Below, piece by piece: positions 51,631 through 61,195 of a DNA stretch of 64,000 nucleotides (its first letter is position 1; the number at the start of each line of letters is the position of its first letter). The DNA comes from CAXMMR01 sp965198995 (GTDB lineage Bacteria > Pseudomonadota > Alphaproteobacteria > Acetobacterales > Acetobacteraceae), in NCBI GenBank assembly GCA_965198995.1, contig CBDAQG010000002.1:2852001-2916000 (forward strand). Reading direction: 5' to 3'. A program made the position numbers and the translations under genes. The notes under the pieces are model-generated. The model was not told the origin of the DNA. It saw nothing but the letters and a program-made list of their open reading frames with translations, and searched no databases.

Positions 51631-53222
51631 ACGAGATGACAGCCATGAGCTCAACACATTTGGGCGGGCGCCTGCCGCTGCTCGACCCGACTTCACTCAG
51701 CGACGGCCAGAGGGCGGTGTATGACCGCATGCTCGCCACGATGATACGCTGGGCCGATCAGTCCGGCTTCCAGGCCAGAACGGATGATGGCCGGCTGATC
51801 GGGCCGTTCAATCCGATCATGCTGAGCCCCGGCATCGCACCCGCCTTCCTGGACCTGCAGGACGCAGAGCAGGCCAACACCACGCTCAGCGAGCGGGTGC
51901 GGCAGGTCGTTATTCTCGCCGTCGGCGCCGTCTGGCGTGCCGACTATGAGCTTTATGCGCACGCCGCCGTCGGGCGCAAAGCCGGCCTACCGGACGACGT
52001 CATCCGCGGCCTGGTGGCCGGCAGCTTACCCGAGGAACTCAGCGAGCAGGAGAAAGTCGCCGGCCGGTTTGCGCGCGAGCTCGCGGCCGAGCGTCGCGTC
52101 GACGCGGAGCTTTACCGCACCGCCGAGGCCATGTTCGGGGCGCAGGGCTTGGTGGACATCACCATCCTGGCCGGCATCTACCAGCTCGTCTGCGGCTTGC
52201 TGTCGGGCTTCGAGATCCCGGCGCCAGCCGCAGGACCTTGGACGCCCTCGGGCACGGACCAGGACAGCGGGCTGCGTCAGGCGAAGCTCACGACGGTTGC
52301 CGTGTTCCCGCCGAAATCCTTCCTCGAGAACCTCGTCGTCCGCCACGACAACTCCGTTCTGGTGACCTGCGTCACCACCAAGGAGCTGTCCTACGTTCCG
52401 CCGTGGTCTGGAACGGGCACCGTGGAGCCGGTCCGTCTGCACAGCTTCGAGCAATTGCCCACGGGCATCATCGAGATCGAACCAGACGTCTTCCTCATCT
52501 GCACATCCAATCTGTATACCACCCACGAATCGTTCCTCTACAGGCTCGACCTGCGCGACTGGCAGCCCGGCTCGCCAACCGAACCCGAACTGGTGTTCCA
52601 GTTTCCGGACAACGTGCGCGGATTGAATGGCATGTGCCTGCTCGCGCCGGGCGTCGCCCTGGTGGCGGACTGCTTCGCGAGCCTGATCTGGCGCGTCGAC
52701 GTGCAGAGTGGCGGCCGCGAGATCCGCGCTCGCGTCTGGCTCGAGCACGAGAGCATGGGGTATTACCCGGGCAAGCTGAAGCCGGAACAGCCCGGTGTGA
52801 ACGCGGTGCGGTATGCCGCTCGAACCCATCATCTCTACTACACCGCGACCGCCAAGAAACTGCTGATGCGGGTGCCGGTCGCCCCCGACACGCAAGATCC
52901 GGACGGCCCGCCGGAACTGGTCGTCGCGGGGCGAATGTTCGACGATTTCTGCATCGACGAGGATGCCGGCGTGCTCTATTTAGCCACCCACAGGCAGAAC
53001 ACCATCGACCGTGTGTCGATGGAACCGGGTGAGAACAGCGGCTTCACCCAGAGCGTTGCCGGCGCCCCGTTCACCGAAGCGCTGATCGGGCCCTCGAGTG
53101 CTGCCTGGAGCCGACGCTCCGGGGATTACGGCAAAGCGGCGTACGTCATCTGTGACGGCGGCACCGCCTCGCCACCGCCAGGTGGTCCGCAGCACGCCAA
53201 GCTGATCTGGGTCGAGCTCTAG
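51627..53222 (+). CDS. Fusion of a CMD-family domain with a beta-propeller domain
   Basis: GTG 51627 overlaps the previous stop. Residues about 15-205 are a CMD-family helical domain (SERVRQVVILAVGAVWRADYELYAHAA, with ELYAH as active-site patch). Residues about 215-531 are strand-rich and read like a six-bladed SMP-30/gluconolactonase-type or related propeller: LENLVVRHDNSVLVTCVTT, NVRGLNGMCLLAPGVALVADC, DDFCIDEDAGVLYLATHRQN. I recall these as separate proteins; the join at about residue 210 is seamless. A lactone-forming or lactone-opening step on a beta-ketoadipate-like compound is conceivable. No signal peptide is visible, so it is cytoplasmic. Confidence 0.85.
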   Translation: MNEMTAMSSTHLGGRLPLLDPTSLSDGQRAVYDRMLATMIRWADQSGFQARTDDGRLIGPFNPIMLSPGIAPAFLDLQDAEQANTTLSERVRQVVILAVGAVWRADYELYAHAAVGRKAGLPDDVIRGLVAGSLPEELSEQEKVAGRFARELAAERRVDAELYRTAEAMFGAQGLVDITILAGIYQLVCGLLSGFEIPAPAAGPWTPSGTDQDSGLRQAKLTTVAVFPPKSFLENLVVRHDNSVLVTCVTTKELSYVPPWSGTGTVEPVRLHSFEQLPTGIIEIEPDVFLICTSNLYTTHESFLYRLDLRDWQPGSPTEPELVFQFPDNVRGLNGMCLLAPGVALVADCFASLIWRVDVQSGGREIRARVWLEHESMGYYPGKLKPEQPGVNAVRYAARTHHLYYTATAKKLLMRVPVAPDTQDPDGPPELVVAGRMFDDFCIDEDAGVLYLATHRQNTIDRVSMEPGENSGFTQSVAGAPFTEALIGPSSAAWSRRSGDYGKAAYVICDGGTASPPPGGPQHAKLIWVEL

Positions 53223-53521
53223 CGTCCTCGCAAGTCAGGCACCGACGCCCATCGGCCAAGGTCCTTACCTGCACTCGCACTCTGGCAACGGGCGGATTGC
53301 CGAACATCCGGGCAATCCGCCTTCTATGCGGTGTCACAGGCTGAAGCGCATGGGAGCGTCGAGATCGCGCGACCTGGTGAACGCAGCATGGATGGTCAGA
53401 GAGAAGTGCCAGTCGCGGCGGCGGCCCTCCGAGCCCATCATTCCAGCCAGTATCACCGGCCGTACATACCCGGCCTGGCGGTCGAGGCCGCCTTTTCGAT
53501 CAGACGGAAACGCACCTCAGG
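53223..53521. other. Intergenic stretch between convergent genes
   Basis: About 300 bp between the fusion gene and the channel gene. I see no gene and no clear terminator. Confidence 0.45.
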
Positions 53522-54037
53522 TTACTCCAGCCGCCGTTCGCTGCCCATCGGCTCCGGCCGCCCCGGCGGCCGACGAAAGATGTTCGGAATGCTCGAAATG
53601 GCCAGACCGAGCGCGACGTATCCGGTAATCGCCTCGCAAGCGGCGACCAGCCGGGCAAAATGCAACGGTACGATGTCACCATAGCCTGTCGTGGTGAACG
53701 TGACCGCCGAGAAGTAGAGGTATGCGCTCCCGCTCAACCTATTGGCGAACCCGCCGCGCACGCCGCAATACTCGTAGAGGCCGCCGAACGAGACAATGAC
53801 GAGCGCGATGGTGCCGGCGATGAACAGCAACAGCATGGTTCGCGGGATTTCCTGACGCGGCCCATAGTTGATGAGCCGTATCGGTATGAAGAACAGCGAC
53901 GCGAGGCCGACGGTCAGGAAGAACAGGCTGACGAGGCACGTTCTCGAAAACACCTCCGTCAAGTTCAATATCTCGTATTCCATGAAGGCGATGAAGGGAG
54001 TGACCAGTCCGATGGTCGTCTCGACGGATCGTCTCAT
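53522..54037 (-). CDS. Two-helix potassium channel (Ion_trans_2)
   Basis: ATG 54037 with GGAAAGG upstream gives 171 residues. Four hydrophobic segments are visible; the last two flank a pore loop with the selectivity filter TTTGYGD. The protein is a small K+ channel subunit in the inner membrane and should act as a tetramer. It has no regulatory RCK domain. It is followed downstream by nothing on the same strand, and upstream by the efflux operon about 120 bp away, so it is probably independent of that operon or its last gene. Confidence 0.9.
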   Translation of the reverse strand: MRRSVETTIGLVTPFIAFMEYEILNLTEVFSRTCLVSLFFLTVGLASLFFIPIRLINYGPRQEIPRTMLLLFIAGTIALVIVSFGGLYEYCGVRGGFANRLSGSAYLYFSAVTFTTTGYGDIVPLHFARLVAACEAITGYVALGLAISSIPNIFRRPPGRPEPMGSERRLE

Positions 54038-54158
54038 AGTCAGACCTTTCCACGAAGGAGCTGTCGCTTCCGGCACCTGGTTCCGGCACCTGGTTTTGGC
54101 GCGGTGCGGTGGCCCGGCTCGGTCCCGCCTCTCTGCGCCTATAGGACACCGGCCCGGC

Positions 54159-55652
54159 TCAGGGCATCGCCGCCGCGAGCCCTCCGGTCGCGAAGGCGAG
54201 CCCGGCCGCCGACGTCAGCACCTGCGCATGTGCGCGCACGAGCGTCGCATCCGCCCGGTCCAGCGCGGTCGCTGCGCTGTTGGCGTCCGTCAGCGTGCCG
54301 ACGCCGTGACCGAATGCGTCCGCCCGTGAGCGAAAACTTAGTGCCGACGCGTCGTGCAGCGCCTTGGCGGCGGCGTATTCCTGAATGTCGGCATCGAGCT
54401 GGGCGTAGGCGATTGCGACCTCGCGCATGGCGTCGTCCTCTGCCTGCTCGAGCTGGTCGCGCGCTTCCGCCGCCGCCGACTGCGCGAAGCGGATCCTGTT
54501 TGCCCGCAGGCCGCCCTGGTAAAGAGTCCAGTGGAAGTCGAGATAGACGCCCGCCTCGGGCACCACGAAGCTCCGCTCCGGTCCCTGGTCGGTGGAGATC
54601 TCGCCGACATCGCCGCTGCCCTTGGCGCTCAGGGTTACGGTTGGGAGCAGCGCGCTCCGGGCCAGATCGATGCGTGCCTCCGTCGCCCTGAGCTTGGCGA
54701 GGTCGGCCAGCAGGTCGGGGCGCTGCTGCAGCGCCTCGTGCATCAGGTCGTCGAGCGTTGCCCCGAAGCCGGGCGGCACCGGCGTGTCGTCGAGCCGCTC
54801 GACCTGCAGCACCGCCTGCGGCGGCACGCCGAGCACACCCAGCAGCGTGTCGCGTGCGGTGGTGCAGGCGGCCGTGGCCGCCGCGATGTCGTAGCGGGCC
54901 TGCGCCACGCCGCGGTTCGCGTCCTCGACGTCGGTCACGGTGCCCTCCCCGTGGCCGAGCTGCGCCCGCGCGTCCTCCGACAGCAGCCTGGCGTTACCCA
55001 GCGCCACCTCCGCCGCCGCCAGCGTCGCCGCCGCCGCCTGCAAGCTGAAAAAGGCGCGCGAGACCTGGAGGATCACCACCTGGTGAGCCGCCGTGAAGGC
55101 GACATTCGCCGCAAACGACGTTTGCTCGGCGGCACGCGAGGCGGCGCGGCGGGCGCCGAAATCAACCAGCAGGTAGCTGATGGTCAGTGATGGGAACGCG
55201 GCCACCGCATTGGCGGTGACGTAACCGCTCGAGACGAGGTTGGTCGGAAGCTGTTCGGTCTCGCGCCGGTAGCCGGCAAGCGCGCTCAGCGTGATCTCGG
55301 GCAGGAACGCCGCCCGGCTGATCCCAACCCCGATCGCCGCCTGGCGCGCCTGTTCCCAGGCGATCCGCGTCTGCTTGTTGTTCGCCTGCGCGATGTCGAT
55401 CAGCTCGACCAGCGAGTAGGCGTGGCGGGGATCGATCTGCGGGTGCGGATCGGGCCGGGGTAATGCCCGGTCGGTCGGGAAGTCGTAACGGCCCGGAACC
55501 GCGCCGGTCCGCACGCTTCCTTTGTCGGTGGCGACTTCCGTCTGCCAGGGCGAGGAGGCGCTGGCCGGGGCCAGGTCGCGCGTGTCGTTGCACCCGCCCG
55601 CGAGCAGAAGGCAGATCGCCGCCACGCGGCAGCAACGCTCATGCCAGGGCAA
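54159..55652 (-). CDS. Outer-membrane efflux lipoprotein, TolC/MdtP-like
   Basis: The frame has a lipobox (LLLAGGC) near the N-terminus and two OEP repeats, each with long helices and a strand (YSLVELIDIAQANN, FPSLTISYLLVDFGARRAAS; VYLDFHWTLYQGG). TTG 55652, with AGGAG upstream, gives about 497 residues and overlaps the end of the FUSC gene by 14 bp; an upstream start at 55691 would overlap more. It forms the outer-membrane channel of the efflux system encoded upstream. The order ytcA-like, HlyD, FUSC, outer-membrane factor matches E. coli ytcA-mdtNOP. Confidence 0.9.
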   Translation of the reverse strand: MPWHERCCRVAAICLLLAGGCNDTRDLAPASASSPWQTEVATDKGSVRTGAVPGRYDFPTDRALPRPDPHPQIDPRHAYSLVELIDIAQANNKQTRIAWEQARQAAIGVGISRAAFLPEITLSALAGYRRETEQLPTNLVSSGYVTANAVAAFPSLTISYLLVDFGARRAASRAAEQTSFAANVAFTAAHQVVILQVSRAFFSLQAAAATLAAAEVALGNARLLSEDARAQLGHGEGTVTDVEDANRGVAQARYDIAAATAACTTARDTLLGVLGVPPQAVLQVERLDDTPVPPGFGATLDDLMHEALQQRPDLLADLAKLRATEARIDLARSALLPTVTLSAKGSGDVGEISTDQGPERSFVVPEAGVYLDFHWTLYQGGLRANRIRFAQSAAAEARDQLEQAEDDAMREVAIAYAQLDADIQEYAAAKALHDASALSFRSRADAFGHGVGTLTDANSAATALDRADATLVRAHAQVLTSAAGLAFATGGLAAAMP

Positions 55653-57861
55653 GCGTCGCTCCTGCTGCCGACGGCTCCGGATTAGCCCCACTGGACGCCG
55701 GCAGCGCCGCGTCCAGGAAGGCCTCGAGGTCGCGGTGCAGCATCACGTAGAGCGAGGCGCGGGCGACCAGGGGGCGCCCCGTCATGGGCCCGGGATCGGG
55801 TGGGGTGGGGAGTGCCGTCCGAAGTGCTGCGCCGCCGCCCGCGCCGGTGCGCACCCACTGGGCGGCGCGCTCGAACCACTCCGACATCGCCCGATGATGC
55901 GCGTCGATCGCCACGCGCACCGTGTCCAACACCTGCGGGCGCGCCTCTGACCGCGCATCGTCGGTCACGATCACCGACACCGGCACCACCAGCCGCGCCA
56001 GCCGCGCCACCGCCTCGTGGCCGATCACGTCCCGCGATGTCGAGGGATGCTCGAAGCGGTCATCCGGCACCGTCGCACCCGCATGCGATATCGCACCCGC
56101 GAACTGGTCGCGCAGCGCCTGCTCACGGGTGCGCCGCTCGGCGGGGGCGACGTCGTCAAGCTCCAGCGCCATCATGGCGCCGAGCGTGGTGAGCGCCGCT
56201 GCCATGTCGCGGCGCACCGCATCGCCCACGCGCACCGGCCAGATCAGCACCAGGCAGAGCGTGGTCAGGACGTTGCCGACGATGACGCCGACCACCCGGT
56301 CGCGCGCGGTCTGCATGTCAAGCGTCGGCCCGTAGCCCTGCAGGGTGGTCAGCACGAAGGCCAGCATGAGCTGCAGCCCCGCATAGGCGATGCGCGGGCT
56401 GCCGTTGGCGATCCAGGCGGACAGGCCGCCCGCCGCGAGCACCAGCACGGCGATCTGGCTGAACGCGACCATCGATGGCATCAGCCAGACGATGCTGCCA
56501 AGGCCGAGGATCGCCCCCACCACGCAGCCGCCCAGTCGCAGCGTCATCTTGTGAAGGCTCTCGCCCACCGTGCCGAGGGCGACGAAGAAGCAGGTGATCA
56601 CGCAGGTCGAGATGCCGGGCCAATCAAGCCCATGCTCGACGGTGTAGGCGATCATCACGGCGAGCGTCACCTTCAGCGCGAACCGGATGTTGTCGGGCGA
56701 AAAGGCGTCAGGCAGCAAAAAGGCCGAGGCGGCCTGCGCGGCGGCATGCCGCGGGGCGCGGGCGGCGAGCCGGTCCTCATCGGCGCGACGCGCCGCCTCA
56801 AGCGTCGTGCGCAGCTCGGCCGCGAGCGCGGGCAAAGCACCCGGCAGCTCCCCCTCGTCGCAGGACCCCTCGGTCGGCGGCTCGAACAGCGGCTGTCCCG
56901 CCGCGCCCTCGCGGATGCGTCGTGCCAACGCCGCGCACAGGGGTGCGAGCGGTGCGATCGCGGCCCGTGACTCCGCACCGTCCCCGGCCTCGTCCCAGGC
57001 GACGAGCAGCAGCACCAGCCGGTTAAGCGCGCGCACGAGTCGCTCATCCGCCTCGTGCCGGGCGCGGAGATGGTGCGTCTTCTCGGCCAGCGTCGCGAGC
57101 TTGAGTAGCGGCGCCGTGCCCTCGCGGCCGACCGCCACCAGCGCGGCCGCAGCTCCAGCCTCGCCGTGGCAGAACGCAACGGCCGCATCAAGCCGTCGTG
57201 CAAGCGCCGCGCGGAGCAGCAGCGCCGGATCGCGCCCCGCAATCCGGTTAGCCACCAGCAGCGACAGGGCGGCGATTGCCGCAACGGCTCCCAGCCAGAG
57301 CGCGTCGTGCAACAGGACCTCCTCGGGCGGCAGGCTCGCGAGCGCGGGCGCGCTGGTGCCCTCCGCGTTGCTCACCCCCGTCGGCGCGAGTGCCAGGCTC
57401 TGCATGCTATCGGCGAGCGTCATCACCAGCACCGCGAAGAAGCCGACGAGGAAGATCGGCATGCCGAGCGGCGAGGCGCGTGACATGAACATCGTGGCGA
57501 AGGTGAGCGCCGCCATCAGCGGGATCCGTAGCGCCGGCTGCGACAGGCTGGCCGCCAGCACCATGATCGCGATCAGGCTGCCGAAGGTGAGCCCCACCGC
57601 GAAGACGACGCTGCTCGTCGCCGTCGAGGCGGCGTCCTCGCGAGCGGCGAACAGCACGATGAAGACGCCGAGCGCCGGCTCGGGGACGCGGAAGGTCTCG
57701 AAGATCGCCAGTGCCACGAACATCGGCGGCAACACCAGCAGGGTCCGCCGGAGCCGTCCCGGCGAGGGTTCGAGCATGTTAAGCAGGGTCTGCCACGGCG
57801 TGCCGGGGCCGCCGTCGTCGATGCGTGGCGGTCGCAGCTGTCGAGGGGCGGACGCGCTCAA
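55639..57861 (-). CDS. FUSC-family efflux inner-membrane protein (MdtO/AaeB-like)
   Basis: TTG 57861 overlaps the stop of the HlyD gene (TTGA) and gives 740 residues. Two blocks of hydrophobic helices (about 25-170 and 410-560) flank soluble helical regions, the typical FUSC layout. Conserved segments include NIRFALKVTLAVMIAYTVEHGLDWPGISTCVITCFFVAL. FUSC transporters export aromatic acids or drugs. A longer open frame upstream overlaps HlyD and is not needed. It is the inner-membrane pump of the tripartite system. Confidence 0.9.
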   Translation of the reverse strand: MSASAPRQLRPPRIDDGGPGTPWQTLLNMLEPSPGRLRRTLLVLPPMFVALAIFETFRVPEPALGVFIVLFAAREDAASTATSSVVFAVGLTFGSLIAIMVLAASLSQPALRIPLMAALTFATMFMSRASPLGMPIFLVGFFAVLVMTLADSMQSLALAPTGVSNAEGTSAPALASLPPEEVLLHDALWLGAVAAIAALSLLVANRIAGRDPALLLRAALARRLDAAVAFCHGEAGAAAALVAVGREGTAPLLKLATLAEKTHHLRARHEADERLVRALNRLVLLLVAWDEAGDGAESRAAIAPLAPLCAALARRIREGAAGQPLFEPPTEGSCDEGELPGALPALAAELRTTLEAARRADEDRLAARAPRHAAAQAASAFLLPDAFSPDNIRFALKVTLAVMIAYTVEHGLDWPGISTCVITCFFVALGTVGESLHKMTLRLGGCVVGAILGLGSIVWLMPSMVAFSQIAVLVLAAGGLSAWIANGSPRIAYAGLQLMLAFVLTTLQGYGPTLDMQTARDRVVGVIVGNVLTTLCLVLIWPVRVGDAVRRDMAAALTTLGAMMALELDDVAPAERRTREQALRDQFAGAISHAGATVPDDRFEHPSTSRDVIGHEAVARLARLVVPVSVIVTDDARSEARPQVLDTVRVAIDAHHRAMSEWFERAAQWVRTGAGGGAALRTALPTPPDPGPMTGRPLVARASLYVMLHRDLEAFLDAALPASSGANPEPSAAGATLALA

Positions 57862-58865
57862 CGTTCGATCAGGATCGAGGCCGTGGCCCCGATATGCATC
57901 AGCGCGGGCGGCGGTACCTCGAGCAGGACGCGCACCGGGAAGCGCTGCGCGATCCGCACCCATTCGAGCGAACGGGGCACGTCGGGGAGGCCGCCCACGC
58001 TGGACCCCTCATCGGGCACGACGCCGCCGCCGACGCCGTCAACGTGCCCGGGCAGGGCCGCATGCCAGCCAAGCACGTAGACGACCGCCCGCTGTCCCGC
58101 CCGCAGGCCGGCGAGGTTGGTCTCGCGGAAATTGCCGATCGCGTACCAACGTTCGGTGTCGATGATGGTGAACAGCGGCTTGCCGGTCGTGGCGTATTCG
58201 CCGACGGCGGTGTCGAGCGAGGTAATCTGGCCGTCGCACGGCGCGCGGACCACCGTCAGGCGAAGGTCGCGCTCGGCGGTCGCGAGGTCGGCCCGCGCGC
58301 CGGCGATCTCCTGCTCGAGCGGTGCGGTGCTCGAGACCGCCTGGCGGGCCGATTGCGCCTGCTCGCGCGAGGAGATGAGCGCGGCCTGCGCTTTGCGCAC
58401 AGAGGTGCGGGCCTCGTCCACCTGCTCGGCCGTCACGAAGCCGCGCGCGCCGAGCGGGGCGAGACGGAGGAGCGTCGTCTGCGCGAGGGCCAGTTCGGCT
58501 TCCGCCGCCTGCGTCGAGGTCGAGGCCGCCGACGCCTTGCTGCCTTGCGCGGCCACCTGGTTCGTGTCGATGACGAACTCCGCCTGCAGCCCCTTCAGCT
58601 TCGCATCCGCGGCTTGCTTGCGATAGAGGAAGGGTTCGGCATCAATCTTGAAAAGCACATCGCCCCGACGAACGAAGCGGTTGTTCTCGACCGCGAGCTG
58701 AACGATGCGTCCGCTCACATCGGGCGCCATATGGACAATGTCGGCGGCGAGATAGCCGTCATTGGTGCGCGGCCGGCGCTCGAGTCGGTCGATCGTGAGG
58801 ATGATAAGCACGGCGAGCGCCAACAGCACGCACAGGCTTACGAGAACGCCGAGCCCTCTGCGCAT
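57858..58865 (-). CDS. HlyD-family periplasmic adaptor (MdtN/AaeA-like)
   Basis: The 335-residue protein has one N-terminal membrane helix (VLVSLCVLLALAVLIILTI), then the biotinyl-lipoyl-like half-motif (VAPDVSGRIVQLAVENN region), a long coiled coil and the second half (RAPCDGQITSLDTAVGEYATTG), which is diagnostic for this family. It links the FUSC pump with the outer-membrane channel. The downstream gene overlaps by 4 bp and the small YtcA-like gene lies just upstream, so all four genes form one operon. Confidence 0.92.
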   Translation of the reverse strand: MRRGLGVLVSLCVLLALAVLIILTIDRLERRPRTNDGYLAADIVHMAPDVSGRIVQLAVENNRFVRRGDVLFKIDAEPFLYRKQAADAKLKGLQAEFVIDTNQVAAQGSKASAASTSTQAAEAELALAQTTLLRLAPLGARGFVTAEQVDEARTSVRKAQAALISSREQAQSARQAVSSTAPLEQEIAGARADLATAERDLRLTVVRAPCDGQITSLDTAVGEYATTGKPLFTIIDTERWYAIGNFRETNLAGLRAGQRAVVYVLGWHAALPGHVDGVGGGVVPDEGSSVGGLPDVPRSLEWVRIAQRFPVRVLLEVPPPALMHIGATASILIER

Positions 58866-58874
58866 CCGCGTGTC

Positions 58875-59093
58875 CTAGTCAGCAAACCAGACGAGCCACG
58901 CAGCCAGCGTCGCCGCAATCGCGATGCCGAGATGAGTGAGCGGAGCAAGCGGCAGTGCTGTCTCAAAGCCGACAATCACGAAAATCTGCCGAACCAGCAC
59001 CGAAATCGCAACCCCGATCAGGACACAGAGCATCCATGCCGGGAAATAGGATCCCACGATGTCGATCGCAGGCGCGACGCTGGCGCCGGTCAT
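58875..59093 (-). CDS. YtcA-like small membrane protein
   Basis: About 72 residues with APAIDIVGSYFPAWMLCVLIGVAISVLVRQIF and a second helix (LTHLGIAIAATLAAWLVWF) match the YtcA family found before mdtNOP. Family members are often lipoproteins; here no lipobox Cys precedes the APAI segment. ATG 59093 is chosen because it immediately precedes the conserved region; GTG 59102 is an alternative. It is the first gene of the efflux operon, 9 bp before the HlyD gene. Confidence 0.78.
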   Translation of the reverse strand: MTGASVAPAIDIVGSYFPAWMLCVLIGVAISVLVRQIFVIVGFETALPLAPLTHLGIAIAATLAAWLVWFAD

Positions 59094-60040
59094 TCGGAAC
59101 ACCCGAGTCCGAGCGGCGTGGACCCAGGCCACCGCGCAATCCAAGTCGTCGCAACAGAACGCTCACGTTCCATATCTGGCTTCTTGACACAAGCATGTCG
59201 ACCAACACGGACAGGATCGACATGACAGACCTCGACGCGTGTTCTCCAAACAGGCGAGACGGAGAGCACGGCGGGGCATGCCGTCCAGGCTGCGTAGTCT
59301 TGGGCGGACTGACATACGAATTGCGTCATCGCGGGCCAGAATGGAGAGGATGAAGGTTGGATCCAACACAGATCCCGTCAGGACTTCTTGTCAACTTGAT
59401 GGTTCTGAATGAGTGAACTCCCAGACGCCTTGGTTCCGCAACGAGCGCACGATAAGGGCTGCGTCCGGTTTCGTAATCCTCCAAATATCTCCTCTCACGT
59501 TGTTGTGCACAGATGGACTGACGGTTGCAATGGTCTGAGATCACCTGCTCTAGGTTGTGAGGGGCGTCACTTTGTTCGGTGTGATGGTGGCGTGTATGCC
59601 GTGCTGCAAACGGCGAAGAACGTTATCCGGCCGACTTTGAATATGTCGGTAAGCCGAAGCGGTGCATGAGGTATGACCTCGGATTGGTCTCGCTCTCCGC
59701 GCCAATGAAATGGCCCGTGCTCAGGCGCAAGTTATTGCCGGGCCTGCGGCCGGCGTCGAGGCAGTTGGCTCCAGCGTCCGCCGCGCTGCTCCGAACATTT
59801 CGCTCAGGCCTGCCATCAGCACCAAACAGTCCAAGCACCGCGACGAGCGCAATCGGCTGGGCAGGTAGCCGGAAGCGCGTCCGAGACAAACGCAGGCCGA
59901 TCGGCCGGCGCGGGGTCGCGGCCGCCATGTCCTGCTCGGCCATCCTTGTGGCGACCGCCTCCAGCATTGGACTGTCGCTGCACCGGCTGGTGTTGGTCAC
60001 GGAGGCAGGCCGGCACGAGGCGGCCCTCGACGCCCCGCTG
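59094..60040. other. Gene-poor stretch upstream of the efflux operon
   Basis: About 950 bp. Overlapping frames on both strands (59623-60195 minus, 59666-60115 plus) lack recognisable similarity, ribosome sites or a consistent codon bias. The promoter of the efflux operon should lie at its left end. I see no RNA gene. Confidence 0.4.
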
Positions 60041-60925
60041 CTAACGGCAGGCTCCCATCGCCCGGAGGGCAATGATGGCTGGTGCTGGCGGGATCGCAAT
60101 CGAGATCGCCATTGAGTAGGCCGGCATTTCTGAGTCGAGCCAATACGCACGGCCGACGCGCAACCGCACAGCAGCATTACGGGAGACACGGACAAAGATC
60201 GCGCACTTCGGCGTACCGTTGTTCGCCTCGCGCCGTGTCACTGATAGCCCGAGCGGCAGGATCGACAGGTCGCCACCAGGCCAGGACAATCCGGCCCCCT
60301 CACCCACCCAAAATGTGCCGAAGCCGGAGAGCATGGCGCCGACCAGCCATTTGAGCGCGTTCTCGGGGATGCGGGTTATCGGCCGGTGCAACACGGCACC
60401 AGCAGTGCAAACAAGGCCGAACGCGACCGCGGCGCCTGCACATGCCGGCATCAGCAGTCCCGACCCACCAGCGCCGACCGCGGCCACAATGAAGACCACT
60501 TCAAGCCCTTCGATGGCGGTGGCCTGGAAAGCCGCCGCCAGCCCCGGCGCATCCAATCGCGTTGGCAGGCGTGAGAGCGTGCCGAGGCGCTGACGATAAC
60601 GTCGGAATGCCGCACCCTCGTCGCGGCGCGGCATGAGCCCGGCACCGCGACGGGTCGCCTTGCGCAACCAGCGTGTGCCGAACAGAACGAGCAACGTGCC
60701 CAGCGACAATCGGGCGAGCGCCAGCGGCAGCTCAAGCAACGCTGGACCGGCCGCTGCCAGAAGGGTGGCCAAGACGATGAGGCCGAAGGTCGCCCCAGCG
60801 AGAGCGGTTCGCCAGCCGCGAGTGGTGCCGACCGCCATCACCATGGTCAGCGCCTCTATGCACTCCACCAGGGACGCAGCCCCCGCCGTGAGCGCCGCCG
60901 TGAGCGCGTGCGAGGTCAACAGCAC
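60041..60925 (-). CDS. COG4280-type predicted membrane protein, altered C-terminus
   Basis: GTG 60925 begins a protein with about six membrane helices and the hallmarks of the uncharacterised COG4280 group: SLVECIEALTMVMAVGTTRGWRTAL, LLVLFGTRWLRKATRR, ATAIEGLEVVFIVAAVGAGG, and RPITRIPENALKWLVGAMLSGFGTFW. The paired acidic repeats resemble those of metal/proton exchangers, but the function is unknown. After GGDLSILPLGL the last helix expected for the family is missing; a hydrophilic tail of about 65 residues replaces it, suggesting a frameshift near 60240. Confidence 0.8.
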   Translation of the reverse strand: MLLTSHALTAALTAGAASLVECIEALTMVMAVGTTRGWRTALAGATFGLIVLATLLAAAGPALLELPLALARLSLGTLLVLFGTRWLRKATRRGAGLMPRRDEGAAFRRYRQRLGTLSRLPTRLDAPGLAAAFQATAIEGLEVVFIVAAVGAGGSGLLMPACAGAAVAFGLVCTAGAVLHRPITRIPENALKWLVGAMLSGFGTFWVGEGAGLSWPGGDLSILPLGLSVTRREANNGTPKCAIFVRVSRNAAVRLRVGRAYWLDSEMPAYSMAISIAIPPAPAIIALRAMGACR

Positions 60926-61195
60926 GCGCCTACCCTGCCCGGCGCAGCCGCCGCGCTCACCAAGCGGTCATCGTCGCCCGAACTGAGCGGGATGAACTCG
61001 GTCATGCGATAACAAACCATGACGGCGAGAGCGCCCGGACTGCGCGAGCAAGCGTTTGAAACGGCCTCGGTAACCGCCAGGATTTGCGACCTTGCCTGAT
61101 CGGTAAAGCGATAAGCACCGCGCACGTTACGCAATGCCTCGCTGCGCCGCGCTGGCCGAGCAAGGCCTCGCCTTCCAGGATCGACCTCTATCCTG
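60916..61195 (-). pseudogene. Possible HATPase (RsbW-like) fragment
   Basis: A short frame ending at 60916 reads ALRNVRGAYRFTDQARSQIL, then AVTEAVSNAC, which resembles the first helix and N-box (EAVSNA) of RsbW-type anti-sigma kinases. The expected H after NA and all later ATP-binding motifs are missing. The assignment rests on about 45 residues and is weak. Confidence 0.3.

Noticed and set aside
57825..59225. 466-codon plus-strand open frame
   Set aside because: Antisense to the HlyD adaptor and YtcA-like gene; no similarity.
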